This document shows, in pieces, positions 23,410 through 32,412 of a DNA stretch of 64,000 nucleotides; position 1 is the first letter of the stretch; the number at the start of each line of letters is the position of its first letter. A model generated the notes under the pieces. It was given only the letters and a program-made list of their open reading frames with translations, was not told the DNA's origin and made no database searches. The position numbers and the translations under genes are program-made. The DNA is from Bombilactobacillus bombi (GTDB lineage: Bacteria > Bacillota > Bacilli > Lactobacillales > Lactobacillaceae), in contig NZ_CP031513.1 of the NCBI RefSeq assembly GCF_003522965.1, positions 992,001 to 1,056,000 of the forward strand, written 5' to 3'.

Positions 23410-24822
23410 TTATTCAAAGTCATTTGGAGTACATTGACGAATAATACTTTTTAAATGATCTAAACCCAAAAAAGGAATTTCATTACTAATCTTTTGAATA
23501 CGTGCCTTTAATTGATGATTATCACTGCCAACAGGGACTATTACCCAATCACCTACTTGCAGGCCATCTTTTCCCAAATAATTATAAAATTTACCTTGCT
23601 TTTTAAAAGTCACTTGACAAATTACTCGTTGTTGTGAGTCTGACAAGAGTAACGGTGATTTTAAGAGTTCTCCTTGCTGGTAATTATCTAAAATTTTTTG
23701 GAGTTTTTGAACAAATTCTTGCCACATAATCAATAAATCTGGTTGTGTAAAATCTAGATAAAATTTAGCAGTATTACCTTGGCGTGTTCGCCAGCTAACC
23801 TGCCATTTTTGTGGACTAGTGCTAGCAGCCTCTTGTAAATCTAAATCCCAGATATCTAATAAATCGTTAATAGTTGTTATTAAATAATAAGTTTGTAGCA
23901 TTTTTTGACCATTGAGAAGAGTCTGTTGATAAATTAAAGTGCCTCGTTGGCGATTAAGTTCCAAGTAATCGGTTGCAGTAATGCCTTGATAAGTTATCTT
24001 TAATTGATCAATCCGCTCAAAGTTACCGTCAAAAACATATAAGTCAGAAATTTTGAGTTGTTGGCGAATTAATTCAGATAAATCCTGATTATGAACCTTT
24101 AATTTTTGACATAATGAACCTTGATATTGCAAAACTCGTCCAGTTGTATTGATTAATTGGATTTGCCAAGAACCCTCGTCAAAAGCCACTATCGGCAATA
24201 TAGAAATATGTCCAAAATAATAACTCAAAGCTTCAAAAATCACCTTAGTAGAAGTAAGCTGAAAATTTTGTGAACTTAATAATTGCAATTGGAGAGATTT
24301 ATTATCTCCAGCATAGCGTTCTAACTGTACTTGACCATCTTGTTGGATAGTTAATCTTTGTTCTACTTCGTCAGCAGAAATATTTAATTCCATACCGGTT
24401 CGATTGGATACTAATTTTACCGTCTGTAAAGTACCCTCAAATAAGTATGGACTGCGCAACTGGCATGAAGTAATCACCGCTAAACGTTCAAAAGCAGTTT
24501 CCATCCAAGAACGCGGTTCGGCACTCAAAGTAGAAAAGTTCTGCAATCGACAACGAGCATAATAAGAAAAAATTGCATTACCTAATAACTGGATATCATC
24601 AATGCGATCAATTATCTGTTTTAAGTAATGACAATGATCGAATGTCTCAGGATAATAGGCATTAATCAAGGCTTGTCCACCATCAATTTGAAATCCCAGG
24701 CTACTACAAATGGTTTCAAAGTCTTTGCTTACAAGAGTATTAATTGTTTGCGGATTTCGATATAAGTCGAAATATTTTACAGCAAAATTATGAATAGCAT
24801 CCTTTTGGCTTAATTTTCTCAT
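23410..24822 (-). CDS. Hypothetical protein, 470 residues
   Basis: A large soluble protein without signal peptide or membrane helix. It is rich in Gln and Leu with alternating strand pattern in the middle (LTIQQDGQVQLERY and similar). The C-terminal 80 residues (FKKQGKFYNYLGKDGLQVGDWVIVPVG ... IQKI ... IIRQ) form a compact beta-barrel-like module seen in other uncharacterised Firmicute proteins. I cannot name the family. ATG at 24822 follows TTAGGAG with good spacing. It lies upstream of the small TetR gene on the same strand, 59 bases away, but the TetR gene has its own promoter. Horizontal origin is not indicated. Confidence 0.7.
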   Translation of the reverse strand: MRKLSQKDAIHNFAVKYFDLYRNPQTINTLVSKDFETICSSLGFQIDGGQALINAYYPETFDHCHYLKQIIDRIDDIQLLGNAIFSYYARCRLQNFSTLSAEPRSWMETAFERLAVITSCQLRSPYLFEGTLQTVKLVSNRTGMELNISADEVEQRLTIQQDGQVQLERYAGDNKSLQLQLLSSQNFQLTSTKVIFEALSYYFGHISILPIVAFDEGSWQIQLINTTGRVLQYQGSLCQKLKVHNQDLSELIRQQLKISDLYVFDGNFERIDQLKITYQGITATDYLELNRQRGTLIYQQTLLNGQKMLQTYYLITTINDLLDIWDLDLQEAASTSPQKWQVSWRTRQGNTAKFYLDFTQPDLLIMWQEFVQKLQKILDNYQQGELLKSPLLLSDSQQRVICQVTFKKQGKFYNYLGKDGLQVGDWVIVPVGSDNHQLKARIQKISNEIPFLGLDHLKSIIRQCTPNDFE

Positions 24823-24961
24823 TATTTTCTCCTAACGTCATTTTTACATCACTTATCAAATTGTAGATTTAATCTTTATTAAAATTATCTCAAAAACAAC
24901 TTTTCATTAACTTTAAATAGAGTAAAATAGCCCTATAAGTTGGAAAGGAGATTCTCATTTA

Positions 24962-26653
24962 ATGTCTCAATCATCAAATATTGAAACCCCCGCCTTTTAT
25001 TTGAATTCACAACGGAAGGTTGCTGTTATTAATTATAGTCAACAATATGTTTCTGATATTTTTTCCCTTTTAAATACACCAGAATTGGTCAAAATTGTGC
25101 AACTATTTTTAAAACAGCGACGTCATGTTCAACCGCAAAATTCATTTGAAGATTTAGATGCTGCTGACTATTTAGCAACTATTAAGGCTGTCATCTTAGA
25201 TGATCCTACAGCCTTCGATCAATTTAATCGAGTTGAAATTTTACAAAGTGTTGAATCTCTGTATTCATTTTATCGCTCTTTCTTGCGAATTGCTGTTCTA
25301 AATTTGCATCAATCTGATGTCATGGCCAATAATTTTATAAATATCGATAATCAATTTAATGACTTGGTTATCAGACTTTACAGATTAATAGAAGAAAAAT
25401 TGCAAGGTCACCCTAACCAAACTTATCGGCAGGTTAGTGCTGGTTCTTCAGCTTGTATTCTGACGCAATCTCATAATTGGCCTATTCCCCCAGAATATCA
25501 GGCCTTACAGCCGATTCGTTTTATTAATACTTTAATGTTAAGACCACCTATGATGATGACTACTCCAAGTAATAAACGTCAAGGAACTTTTAGTGCTGTT
25601 TCAACGAACCCGATTGCCAAATTTAGTGGTCAACAAGATGAATGGTATTGTTTTCCAGCTAAAATTGGCGAAAGTTTGGCTTATATCTATTTCCATCGTG
25701 ATTATTTTGTTAGTGGAATTGCCCTGGCTAATTTATTTGAAGTTGCTTCAGCTAGCGATGTTGAAGGTCACAAGCCCGATTTAATCTTATTATTTGGACT
25801 GTCTGAAACTGAAAATGGAACTTGTCATTATTATCACGATACCAAAAATAATATTTGGGTAGGAGAAGTTCCTTACAACGACCAAACTACTTATTTTGGC
25901 TATATGAAAAAGATGTGTCTTACCTTGCATAATTTGCATATGATTTATGATGGTAAATTGCCTATTCATGGCTCTATGGTCCAAATTAACTTTGCGAATG
26001 GTAAACAACGTAACGTGGTCTTTTTTGGTGATTCAGGTGCTGGTAAATCTGAATCTATCGAAGCCTTACAAGAAATAGCTGATGATCAAATTATCAATAT
26101 GGAAACTATTTTTGATGATATGGGGACCTTTACAGTTGATAATTCTAACGTTTATGCTCAAGGTACTGAAATTGGTGCTTTTGTACGTTTAGACGATTTA
26201 AGTTCTTCGGTAGCTTTTAATAATATGGATCGTGGCATTTATCTTAATCCTGATCAAAAAAATGCTCGCGTCATTATTCCAGCAGATTCCTATCATCGAA
26301 TAGTGGCTCATCATCCAATCGATATGTGGGTTTACGCTAATAATTATGATGATAAAGTCGGTATTCATCGCTTTGATAACCAAGAAGCTGCTAAACAAAC
26401 CTTTATTGCTGGCAAACGTAAGGCTTTAGGCACAACTGATGAAGTTGGTATGAGCTCGACCTTTTTTGCTAATCCATTTGGGCCAGTACAAGAAGAAGCT
26501 CGTACCCGGCCGATTATTGATCAAGTATTTACTAATTTATTCAACCAAAATGTCTACGTTGGTGAAATTTACACACACTTAGGCAATGACAAATCTAAAG
26601 ATAGTCTCCAGCAATCTGCTCAAGAGTTACTACAAATTTTAATGAATTCATAA
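24962..26653 (+). CDS. P-loop protein with HPr kinase/PEPCK-like core, function unknown
   Basis: A 563-residue protein. The C-terminal half has the nucleotide-binding motif FFGDSGAGKSESIEAL near residues 354-369, NMETIFDDMGTF, which may supply metal-binding acids, and NPFGPVQEEARTRP near 502. The order and GxSGxGKS loop resemble HPr kinase/phosphorylase and PEP carboxykinase folds. The N-terminal 300 residues, helical then beta-rich, match nothing I know. It is divergent from the 470-residue gene, with AAAGGAG upstream of the ATG, and ends at a bidirectional terminator. Automated annotation may call it PEP carboxykinase, but key PEPCK active-site sequence is not evident, so function is left open. 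Confidence 0.65.
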   Translation: MSQSSNIETPAFYLNSQRKVAVINYSQQYVSDIFSLLNTPELVKIVQLFLKQRRHVQPQNSFEDLDAADYLATIKAVILDDPTAFDQFNRVEILQSVESLYSFYRSFLRIAVLNLHQSDVMANNFINIDNQFNDLVIRLYRLIEEKLQGHPNQTYRQVSAGSSACILTQSHNWPIPPEYQALQPIRFINTLMLRPPMMMTTPSNKRQGTFSAVSTNPIAKFSGQQDEWYCFPAKIGESLAYIYFHRDYFVSGIALANLFEVASASDVEGHKPDLILLFGLSETENGTCHYYHDTKNNIWVGEVPYNDQTTYFGYMKKMCLTLHNLHMIYDGKLPIHGSMVQINFANGKQRNVVFFGDSGAGKSESIEALQEIADDQIINMETIFDDMGTFTVDNSNVYAQGTEIGAFVRLDDLSSSVAFNNMDRGIYLNPDQKNARVIIPADSYHRIVAHHPIDMWVYANNYDDKVGIHRFDNQEAAKQTFIAGKRKALGTTDEVGMSSTFFANPFGPVQEEARTRPIIDQVFTNLFNQNVYVGEIYTHLGNDKSKDSLQQSAQELLQILMNS

Positions 26654-26654
26654 A

Positions 26655-26692
26655 AAACAAAATCACTCCCTACTTGAAGGAGTGATTTTTAT
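26655..26692. terminator. Bidirectional terminator
   Basis: The perfect 10-bp stem AAATCACTCC / GGAGTGATTT has A/T runs on both sides, lying between the P-loop gene and the convergent glycohydrolase pseudogene. Confidence 0.85.
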
Positions 26693-27675
26693 TTGCTTAA
26701 TTCCCAAGCCATTTTTACAATGGCTGTTCGCAATTCTAATTTAGCTGCAAATTCCCTAGGAAATTCGTTCACACCATGGGTACAACCTAGTATTTGACCA
26801 GTTAATGCTGCTGTCGAATCTAAATCACCATCATGATTAACAGCCTGAATAATAGCCTGCGAAAAATTATTTTCATACTTTAAAGAACAATATAAGGCAA
26901 TTGCTAAAGCTTCTTCTGCAACTGCGCCTGAACCTAATTGTGAAATAGGAATTTCAGTTTTTTCACTAGCTAATTGTAAAACGCGTTCAACATTAATTAC
27001 CAATTCTTTTATGGTTGGTATTTAAGAAAAATATTTTTTAATTAGTTGTAATGTAGTTAGAACACAACAACGTAAAGTATCTTGAGTTACTAGTAACTGT
27101 TGCATTAACTCTGCCATAAATGCTGCTGTTAACCAACTTAAGGGGTGTCCATGAGTTAAGGCTGCTGATTCAGCAGCCAATTGCATTACTTGATTAGGAG
27201 TAAATCTTTGAGGCTGTAATCCTAAAGGTGCAACCCGCATAATTGCTCCACAGCCTTTACTCTGATTAATAGGTTGAGCCATTGTTCTGCGTTGTCCATG
27301 CATTAAAGCCATTATACAAGTACGCCCTGGTTCTCGACTAGCAAAAATCTCTGGATAATTCACTAACCAAGTTTTTGGTATTTGACTTAAGTCAGACTTA
27401 TGAAACTTAAATTGAGTTTCCAACCATTCTTGATAGCAATCCCACAAATTATGCAAAACATCCCCTTCTAATAGCAAGGCATTGGCAGTAAATAAAGTCA
27501 TTTGCGTATCATCAGAAATAAGTGGAATTCCCGAAAAATTAGCGAAATTAATTCCTTTTTCACCATATTTTTCTTTAATTTCAACCCATTAATCAAATTC
27601 TACAGGATAACCTAAAGCATCGCCTAGAGCTCCACCGAGCAAACAACCTAATATTTGCTGATTAATTTTGACCAT
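26689..27675 (-). pseudogene. ADP-ribosylglycohydrolase-family protein with two in-frame stops
   Basis: One continuous frame of about 328 codons starts at ATG 27675, overlapping the end of the dipeptidase gene. It has the family landmarks LGCLLGGALGDALGYPVEF at the start, SDDTQMTLFTA and CGAIMRVAPLG in the middle, and HDGDLDSTAALTGQILG near the end. It is interrupted by TAA after VEFD (around 27590) and TAA after IKKYFS (27022-27024). No frameshift is needed. Both stops could arise from single changes, for example CAA to TAA. ADP-ribosylglycohydrolases remove ADP-ribose from proteins or small molecules. The reading is a recently inactivated gene; sequencing error at both sites is the alternative. 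Confidence 0.85.
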
Positions 27676-28999
27676 AAGCCGCTAATAATTCAGCCAAATA
27701 ATAAGTGCCTGCTTGATAATCGGCTAACCGAATATTTTCATTTGGTGAATGAGGGTGACTTCCCGCATAATGAATTCCTACTAATGCAATTGGAGCTTTG
27801 ACGTAATCCAAAAATGGTTTGATTGGACCTGCACCAGCCATATTCGGAATTAATTTGACATGTTGTTTGCCGTAAACTTGTTGTGCAACGGTATGATTTA
27901 ATTGAATAAAAGAATCTTCTAAATCAGTTCGTCCTGCTTGTTCACCTAACAAGTACTCAACTTTTACATCTTCAAAACCATTTTTGATTAATTGCTGCTG
28001 AATTAACTCAACAATTTTGTGGGGATCCTGGTTGGGCGCCAGTCGACAGTCTAATTTGGCCTGTGCTTGCTTAGGAATAATTGTCTTTACACCTTCGCCA
28101 TTATAACCGGCTTCTAATCCATTAATCGTCATAGTTGAACCATTAATCAGTTCTGTTTTGGGATCGGTGGTAATCAAGGGCCGCTTTAAGCCATAATTGG
28201 CTTGCACCTTTTCAACGTTAAAATCCATGGCTTGAGTTGCTTGTTGCTCAGCTGCAGTCAATGGTTGAATATCATCATAAAAGCCCGCAACAGCAACTTT
28301 ATTGTCACTTGTTCGCAAGGAAGCCAAGGCTTGTACGAGTCGCCAAGCTGCATTATCGGCATAACTAGCCAAAGAAGAATGTAAATCTACATCAGCTGTC
28401 TGCACATGCAAATTAAAACTTACGGCACCTTTAGCTCCACAAACGATTTCAAAGTTCTCATCTTCATCTTTACCGCCGCCTTCCCAAATACAAGCGTCAG
28501 CTTGTAAATCAGCAGCATGAGCAGCCACATAATCAGCGACATGCGGGCTGCCAATTTCTTCTTCACCTTCAATATAAAACTTTAAATTAACAGGCAAACC
28601 ACCATGTTCTTGAAAGTATTTAATCAAAGTTAAACGACTCATTAATTCACCCTTATCATCACAAACTCCTCGAGCAATTAATTTACCATCAATTGCAACT
28701 GGTTCAAAGGGTTGAGTGTGCCATTCTTCTAAAGGTTCGGGTGGCTGAACATCATAATGATTATAAAATAAAACTGTTTTATCACTGTTTCCAGCTAATT
28801 CAGCAAAAATAACTGGATTACCACCTTGATCAGTCCATTGTTCAACTCTTTGTGCCTTTAATTGGCGAAATTGCTCCATAATCCAAGTACTCGTTGCCTG
28901 AATTCCCTTATTTTGCGCAGAAATGCTCGCAATCCGTAAATAGTCTGTTACATTCTTTAAATTATCAATAGCATATTGTTCGATAGCTGCTCGATTCAT
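27662..28999 (-). CDS. M20-family dipeptidase
   Basis: A 445-residue cytoplasmic zinc-dependent dipeptidase/deacylase of family M20. Metal ligands are in FYNHYDVQP (His near 81), VCDDKGE (Asp near 114) and EGEEEIGSPH (Glu-Glu near 148-149). The dimerisation domain follows, with the family's SNYG-like insertion, and the closing GSHPHSPNENI holds the last histidine ligand. Length and motifs match the dipeptidases that act on peptides in lactobacilli. ATG at 28999 has only a weak site (GATGTGATG). The broken glycohydrolase gene overlaps its end. Confidence 0.9.
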   Translation of the reverse strand: MNRAAIEQYAIDNLKNVTDYLRIASISAQNKGIQATSTWIMEQFRQLKAQRVEQWTDQGGNPVIFAELAGNSDKTVLFYNHYDVQPPEPLEEWHTQPFEPVAIDGKLIARGVCDDKGELMSRLTLIKYFQEHGGLPVNLKFYIEGEEEIGSPHVADYVAAHAADLQADACIWEGGGKDEDENFEIVCGAKGAVSFNLHVQTADVDLHSSLASYADNAAWRLVQALASLRTSDNKVAVAGFYDDIQPLTAAEQQATQAMDFNVEKVQANYGLKRPLITTDPKTELINGSTMTINGLEAGYNGEGVKTIIPKQAQAKLDCRLAPNQDPHKIVELIQQQLIKNGFEDVKVEYLLGEQAGRTDLEDSFIQLNHTVAQQVYGKQHVKLIPNMAGAGPIKPFLDYVKAPIALVGIHYAGSHPHSPNENIRLADYQAGTYYLAELLAAYGQN

Positions 29000-29089
29000 T
29001 TCATCACATCCAGTCTCTGATATTGAAACTAATCATAACTTAAACTAAATAATTAATAAAGGATTAAATTAAAATTAATTTATTACAAT

Positions 29090-29121
29090 AAAAAAGTTCA
29101 CCTAAAGCAGTGAACTTTTGG
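29090..29121. terminator. Bidirectional hairpin terminator
   Basis: The stem AAAAGTTCAC / GTGAACTTTT lies between the 240-residue gene (29251) and the dipeptidase gene. It ends the rlmCD operon on the minus strand. Confidence 0.75.
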
Positions 29122-29250
29122 ATAAAAATTATTTTTGATTTATATGTTTCATGGATTGATACTTAATCAAGATATCCCTAGTCAATTATATTATTAGCAA
29201 ATTATTCTCTTACTAACTACATCTCATTACCACAAATTAAATGCTATAAA

Positions 29251-29973
29251 CTATTTAGCTATTGAAAATTTACCTTTAATATTTAATTGTAACAGTTGTT
29301 CTAAATATTGTTTGAGAGCTGTTTTGTCTTTAGCATTAACCCGTAAACGTTCTAAATCACCTCTAACTACTTGCTTTTGACCAAATTCAATATCTAATAC
29401 TTCAAATTTTTTATTAACAAAATTCTCAAATCGTAATTTTTTTACAAAATTTGGAAAATTATGATCAAATTGTTGGAGCCAAATTTTAGTATTATCATTT
29501 TGATAAGCTTTTGACATTGGTGTTAGTTGACCGGTAAAATAACATTTCAAATCATATAATAAATAATCAATTCGATCTCTATATATTGTATAGCGATAAG
29601 TGTTAATGGTTGGCACTTTATGTTGCGGCCAAAGAAAATGCAAATTTATATTAGAACGAATATTTTCATAATCAAGTATCCAATCTTTAAAATTAGGATG
29701 TAACATTTCTAATTGTTTGGAACCACAAACTACATCTGCAGATAATTTTATACTATGATTACTAACATTATCCAATAAATTACATCTTTTTTGGGGTAAA
29801 TGATATTTAGCAGCTAATGCCTTATACAAGTCAACATCATATTTATCAGGATCATTATACAGAGCTTCTCTTACAATTTTAAGCCACTTAGAATCATAAT
29901 TAGATAGCCATTGATAATAATCACTTTGATAAAATGCCTGCAAACGTTGCATATTTTCTTGATAAATTTTCAT
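29251..29973 (-). CDS. Hypothetical protein, 240 residues
   Basis: A soluble basic protein without signal or membrane helix. A conserved-looking centre (INLHFLWPQHKVPTINTYRYT, IYRDRIDYLLYDLKCYF) suggests a defined domain, perhaps one of the DUF families found in Firmicutes, but I cannot assign it surely. The C-terminus is helical and lysine-rich. It starts 14 bases after the stop of the methyltransferase gene on the same strand, so it is likely translated from the same mRNA; the ribosome binding site is weak. No function is proposed. Confidence 0.6.
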   Translation of the reverse strand: MKIYQENMQRLQAFYQSDYYQWLSNYDSKWLKIVREALYNDPDKYDVDLYKALAAKYHLPQKRCNLLDNVSNHSIKLSADVVCGSKQLEMLHPNFKDWILDYENIRSNINLHFLWPQHKVPTINTYRYTIYRDRIDYLLYDLKCYFTGQLTPMSKAYQNDNTKIWLQQFDHNFPNFVKKLRFENFVNKKFEVLDIEFGQKQVVRGDLERLRVNAKDKTALKQYLEQLLQLNIKGKFSIAK

Positions 29974-29987
29974 ATTTTTCTCAATAA

Positions 29988-31346
29988 TTATTTTCTTTCT
30001 AACTTTGTTACGCTTTCAACATGTTTGGTCATTGGAAACATATCAACTGGTGTCGTTTGCTTTGCTTGATAATGCTGCTGTAATAGTTGGATATCACGGG
30101 CTAAAGTAGCTGGATTACAGCTAATATAAATAATTTTTTGTGGCTGTAAGGCAAAGATACTATCAATTAGACTAGCATCCAATCCTTTACGGGGTGGATC
30201 AACAATTAGAACATCAATTGAACGCTTTTCTTGAGCCCATTGATTTAAAATGTCTTCCGTTTTACCCTTGATAAATTTAGCATTGTGAATACCATTAATA
30301 GCTGCGTTAGCCTGCGCATCTTTGACAGCACTAGCCACACTTTCAATCCCGATTACTGACTGAGCCCGATTAGCTAAGCTTAAACCGATTGTTCCAATTC
30401 CACAATAGGCATCGACCACATTTTCTTGTCCTTGTAAGTCGGCGGCATCAATCGCTAGTTGGTATAACTTTTGTGTTTGGCGGGGATTAACTTGATAAAA
30501 AGATTGCGGTGAAATTCGGAATTTCTTACCTAAAATCTCATCCGTAATATAGGCTTGACCGGCTACTAACTCAAAACGGGAGCCTAAGATGACATTAGTC
30601 TTTTTAGCATTAACATTAACATACAAAGAAGTCACGGCAGAATTAGCAGCAATTGCCTCTAATAATAACGCTAAATTTTTGATTTTTTTGGAAGTAATAA
30701 CTAACACTACCATCATTTCACCGGTAAAATGAGCCCGGCGGATAACAATATTACGAACATCACCGCGGTTAGTATTTTCATCATAACCTTTAATTTCATA
30801 TTGTTGCATTAAATCACGAATTTGATTAATTTCAGCATCAATAGCTGGATCTTGAATTAAATAATCATCTAAAGCAATTAAATCATGCGACCGTTGACGA
30901 AAAAAACCTGTTGTTGCATGTCCAGCAATTGTCCGGACTGGAATTTGGGCCTTGTTGCGATAAGCTAAGGGTTGATCTGCCCCCACTGTGGGTTGAACTG
31001 AAATATCTAGGCCTAACTTTTGGTAATCAGTAACAATTTGTTGACGTTTGAATTCTAATTGTTTGTTATAAGACAAATGGATTAACGGTGCAATCCCAGT
31101 TTGAACATATTTTTTGTCATATTGTTCTATTCGATCTGGTGATTTTTTTATAATTTTTAAAGTTTTCGCAAAACCAAATTTACGTCCAACTTTAGTAATT
31201 AATGCTTGTACTTGTTCGCCCGGCAAAGCATTTTCTACAAATAATGAATAGCCGTCTACTTTAGCTACTCCCAATCCCTCATACGAGAGATCTATAATAT
31301 CTAAAGTTATTTCTTGGTTTTTAGTTACATTAATAGTCTTTTTCAT
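29988..31346 (-). CDS. rlmD: 23S rRNA (uracil-C5)-methyltransferase, RlmCD/RlmD type
   Basis: A 452-residue SAM-dependent RNA methyltransferase of the TrmA/RumA family. It has an N-terminal TRAM domain (residues about 1-60), then the catalytic domain with VDAYCGIGTIGLSLA near 311, DPPRKGLDASL near 380, and the nucleophile motif ISCNPATLARD with its Cys near 406. Firmicute members such as RlmCD methylate 23S rRNA uridines 747 and 1939, which is the likely role here. It is the first gene of a short unit with the following 240-residue gene, and a terminator separates it from dagK. ATG at 31346 follows GAAAGGG. Confidence 0.93.
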   Translation of the reverse strand: MKKTINVTKNQEITLDIIDLSYEGLGVAKVDGYSLFVENALPGEQVQALITKVGRKFGFAKTLKIIKKSPDRIEQYDKKYVQTGIAPLIHLSYNKQLEFKRQQIVTDYQKLGLDISVQPTVGADQPLAYRNKAQIPVRTIAGHATTGFFRQRSHDLIALDDYLIQDPAIDAEINQIRDLMQQYEIKGYDENTNRGDVRNIVIRRAHFTGEMMVVLVITSKKIKNLALLLEAIAANSAVTSLYVNVNAKKTNVILGSRFELVAGQAYITDEILGKKFRISPQSFYQVNPRQTQKLYQLAIDAADLQGQENVVDAYCGIGTIGLSLANRAQSVIGIESVASAVKDAQANAAINGIHNAKFIKGKTEDILNQWAQEKRSIDVLIVDPPRKGLDASLIDSIFALQPQKIIYISCNPATLARDIQLLQQHYQAKQTTPVDMFPMTKHVESVTKLERK

Positions 31347-31361
31347 GTTTCCCTTTCAAAA

Positions 31362-31399
31362 AGAGCCAGAACAAAAGATTTTTGTCCCAGCTCTACTAT
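31362..31399 (-). terminator. Terminator of the pcrA-dagK operon
   Basis: On the minus strand, AGAGCTGGGACAAAA pairs with TTTTGTTCTGGCTCT (G-T pairs allowed), followed by TTTTT. It lies between dagK and rlmD. Confidence 0.8.
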
Positions 31400-31406
31400 C
31401 TCCGTT

Positions 31407-32402
31407 TTATTCTTTATTTTTCAGTGAATTAACACTATTGACAAAATGTTCTTCAGCTTGCTTTTCTGCTGGAGTTTCAGTATTAATAGACTCATCAGGA
31501 ATCGCATCTAAATCAGCATACATTTCGATATGCCGTTGCAATACAGTCAAAGTGATAGGTGCATCACCACCATATTCTCCATCCAAGTTAATCATAATTC
31601 GCTGATCATCATTAGGTTTCACTACTAATTTGCGGGTTTTCGTATAAATAATTTTGGGATCATTAATATGTTTGCCCCCATTGAGCGCTTTGGCAATCAA
31701 GACAAGCATTTCCGCTATATTAGTATCTTTAACAATCAGTAATGACAATTTGCCATCGCCTAATTCTGAATCAGGAGCAACTTGTTCAAAACCACCCACT
31801 GAATTAGTTAATCCAGACAAAAACAACGTAACCGCACCATCATAAACGCCGTCATCATATTCTAAGTGCATATTCATTGGCTTAATTCGCGGTAACATTT
31901 CTGCACCCTTAACCAAATAAGCCAAATATCCTAGAATAGACTTATACTCTGATGGTACTTCATAAGTTAACTCCGACATTGACCCGCCACCAGCAATATT
32001 CATAAAATAATGCTCACCGGCGCGACCAATATCCATCGGCAAAGTTTGCTTTTTTAAAATAACTCGCGCGGCAGCAACTGGATCATTGCGAGGAATTTTT
32101 AAAGCTCGCGCATAGTCATTAGTCGTACCACCAGGAATAATCGCCATTTGTGGCCGCTTAGACAAAGGAGCAATTCCATTCACTACTTCATTCAAAGTAC
32201 CATCACCACCAGCAGCAACAATCAATTCAAAACCAGCTTGCGCCACTCGACGAGCTTCATTTTCAGCTGATTGTGGTTCAGGAGTGGTGCGAAAAGCACT
32301 AGCTTCATAGCCAGCTTGTTCCAAAACGTCCAAAATATCAGCCACACTTTTTAAAATACTTTCATTCCCTGATGTCGGATTATAGATTAAACGAGCTTTC
32401 AT
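31407..32402 (-). CDS. dagK: Diacylglycerol kinase
   Basis: A 331-residue soluble lipid kinase that phosphorylates diacylglycerol left by lipoteichoic acid synthesis, returning it to phosphatidic acid. The N-terminal NPTSGNE loop (8-14) and GGDGTLNEVVNG near 65-76 form the nucleotide site. GGTTNDYARAL, close behind, is another family motif. The C-terminal domain is beta-rich. The length is typical of DgkB/DagK; the last 25 residues are acidic and probably flexible. AAGAGG precedes the ATG. It closes the conserved run pcrA-ligA-camS-gatCAB-dagK, ending at a terminator. Confidence 0.93.
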   Translation of the reverse strand: MKARLIYNPTSGNESILKSVADILDVLEQAGYEASAFRTTPEPQSAENEARRVAQAGFELIVAAGGDGTLNEVVNGIAPLSKRPQMAIIPGGTTNDYARALKIPRNDPVAAARVILKKQTLPMDIGRAGEHYFMNIAGGGSMSELTYEVPSEYKSILGYLAYLVKGAEMLPRIKPMNMHLEYDDGVYDGAVTLFLSGLTNSVGGFEQVAPDSELGDGKLSLLIVKDTNIAEMLVLIAKALNGGKHINDPKIIYTKTRKLVVKPNDDQRIMINLDGEYGGDAPITLTVLQRHIEMYADLDAIPDESINTETPAEKQAEEHFVNSVNSLKNKE

Positions 32403-32412
32403 TTGCTACCTC

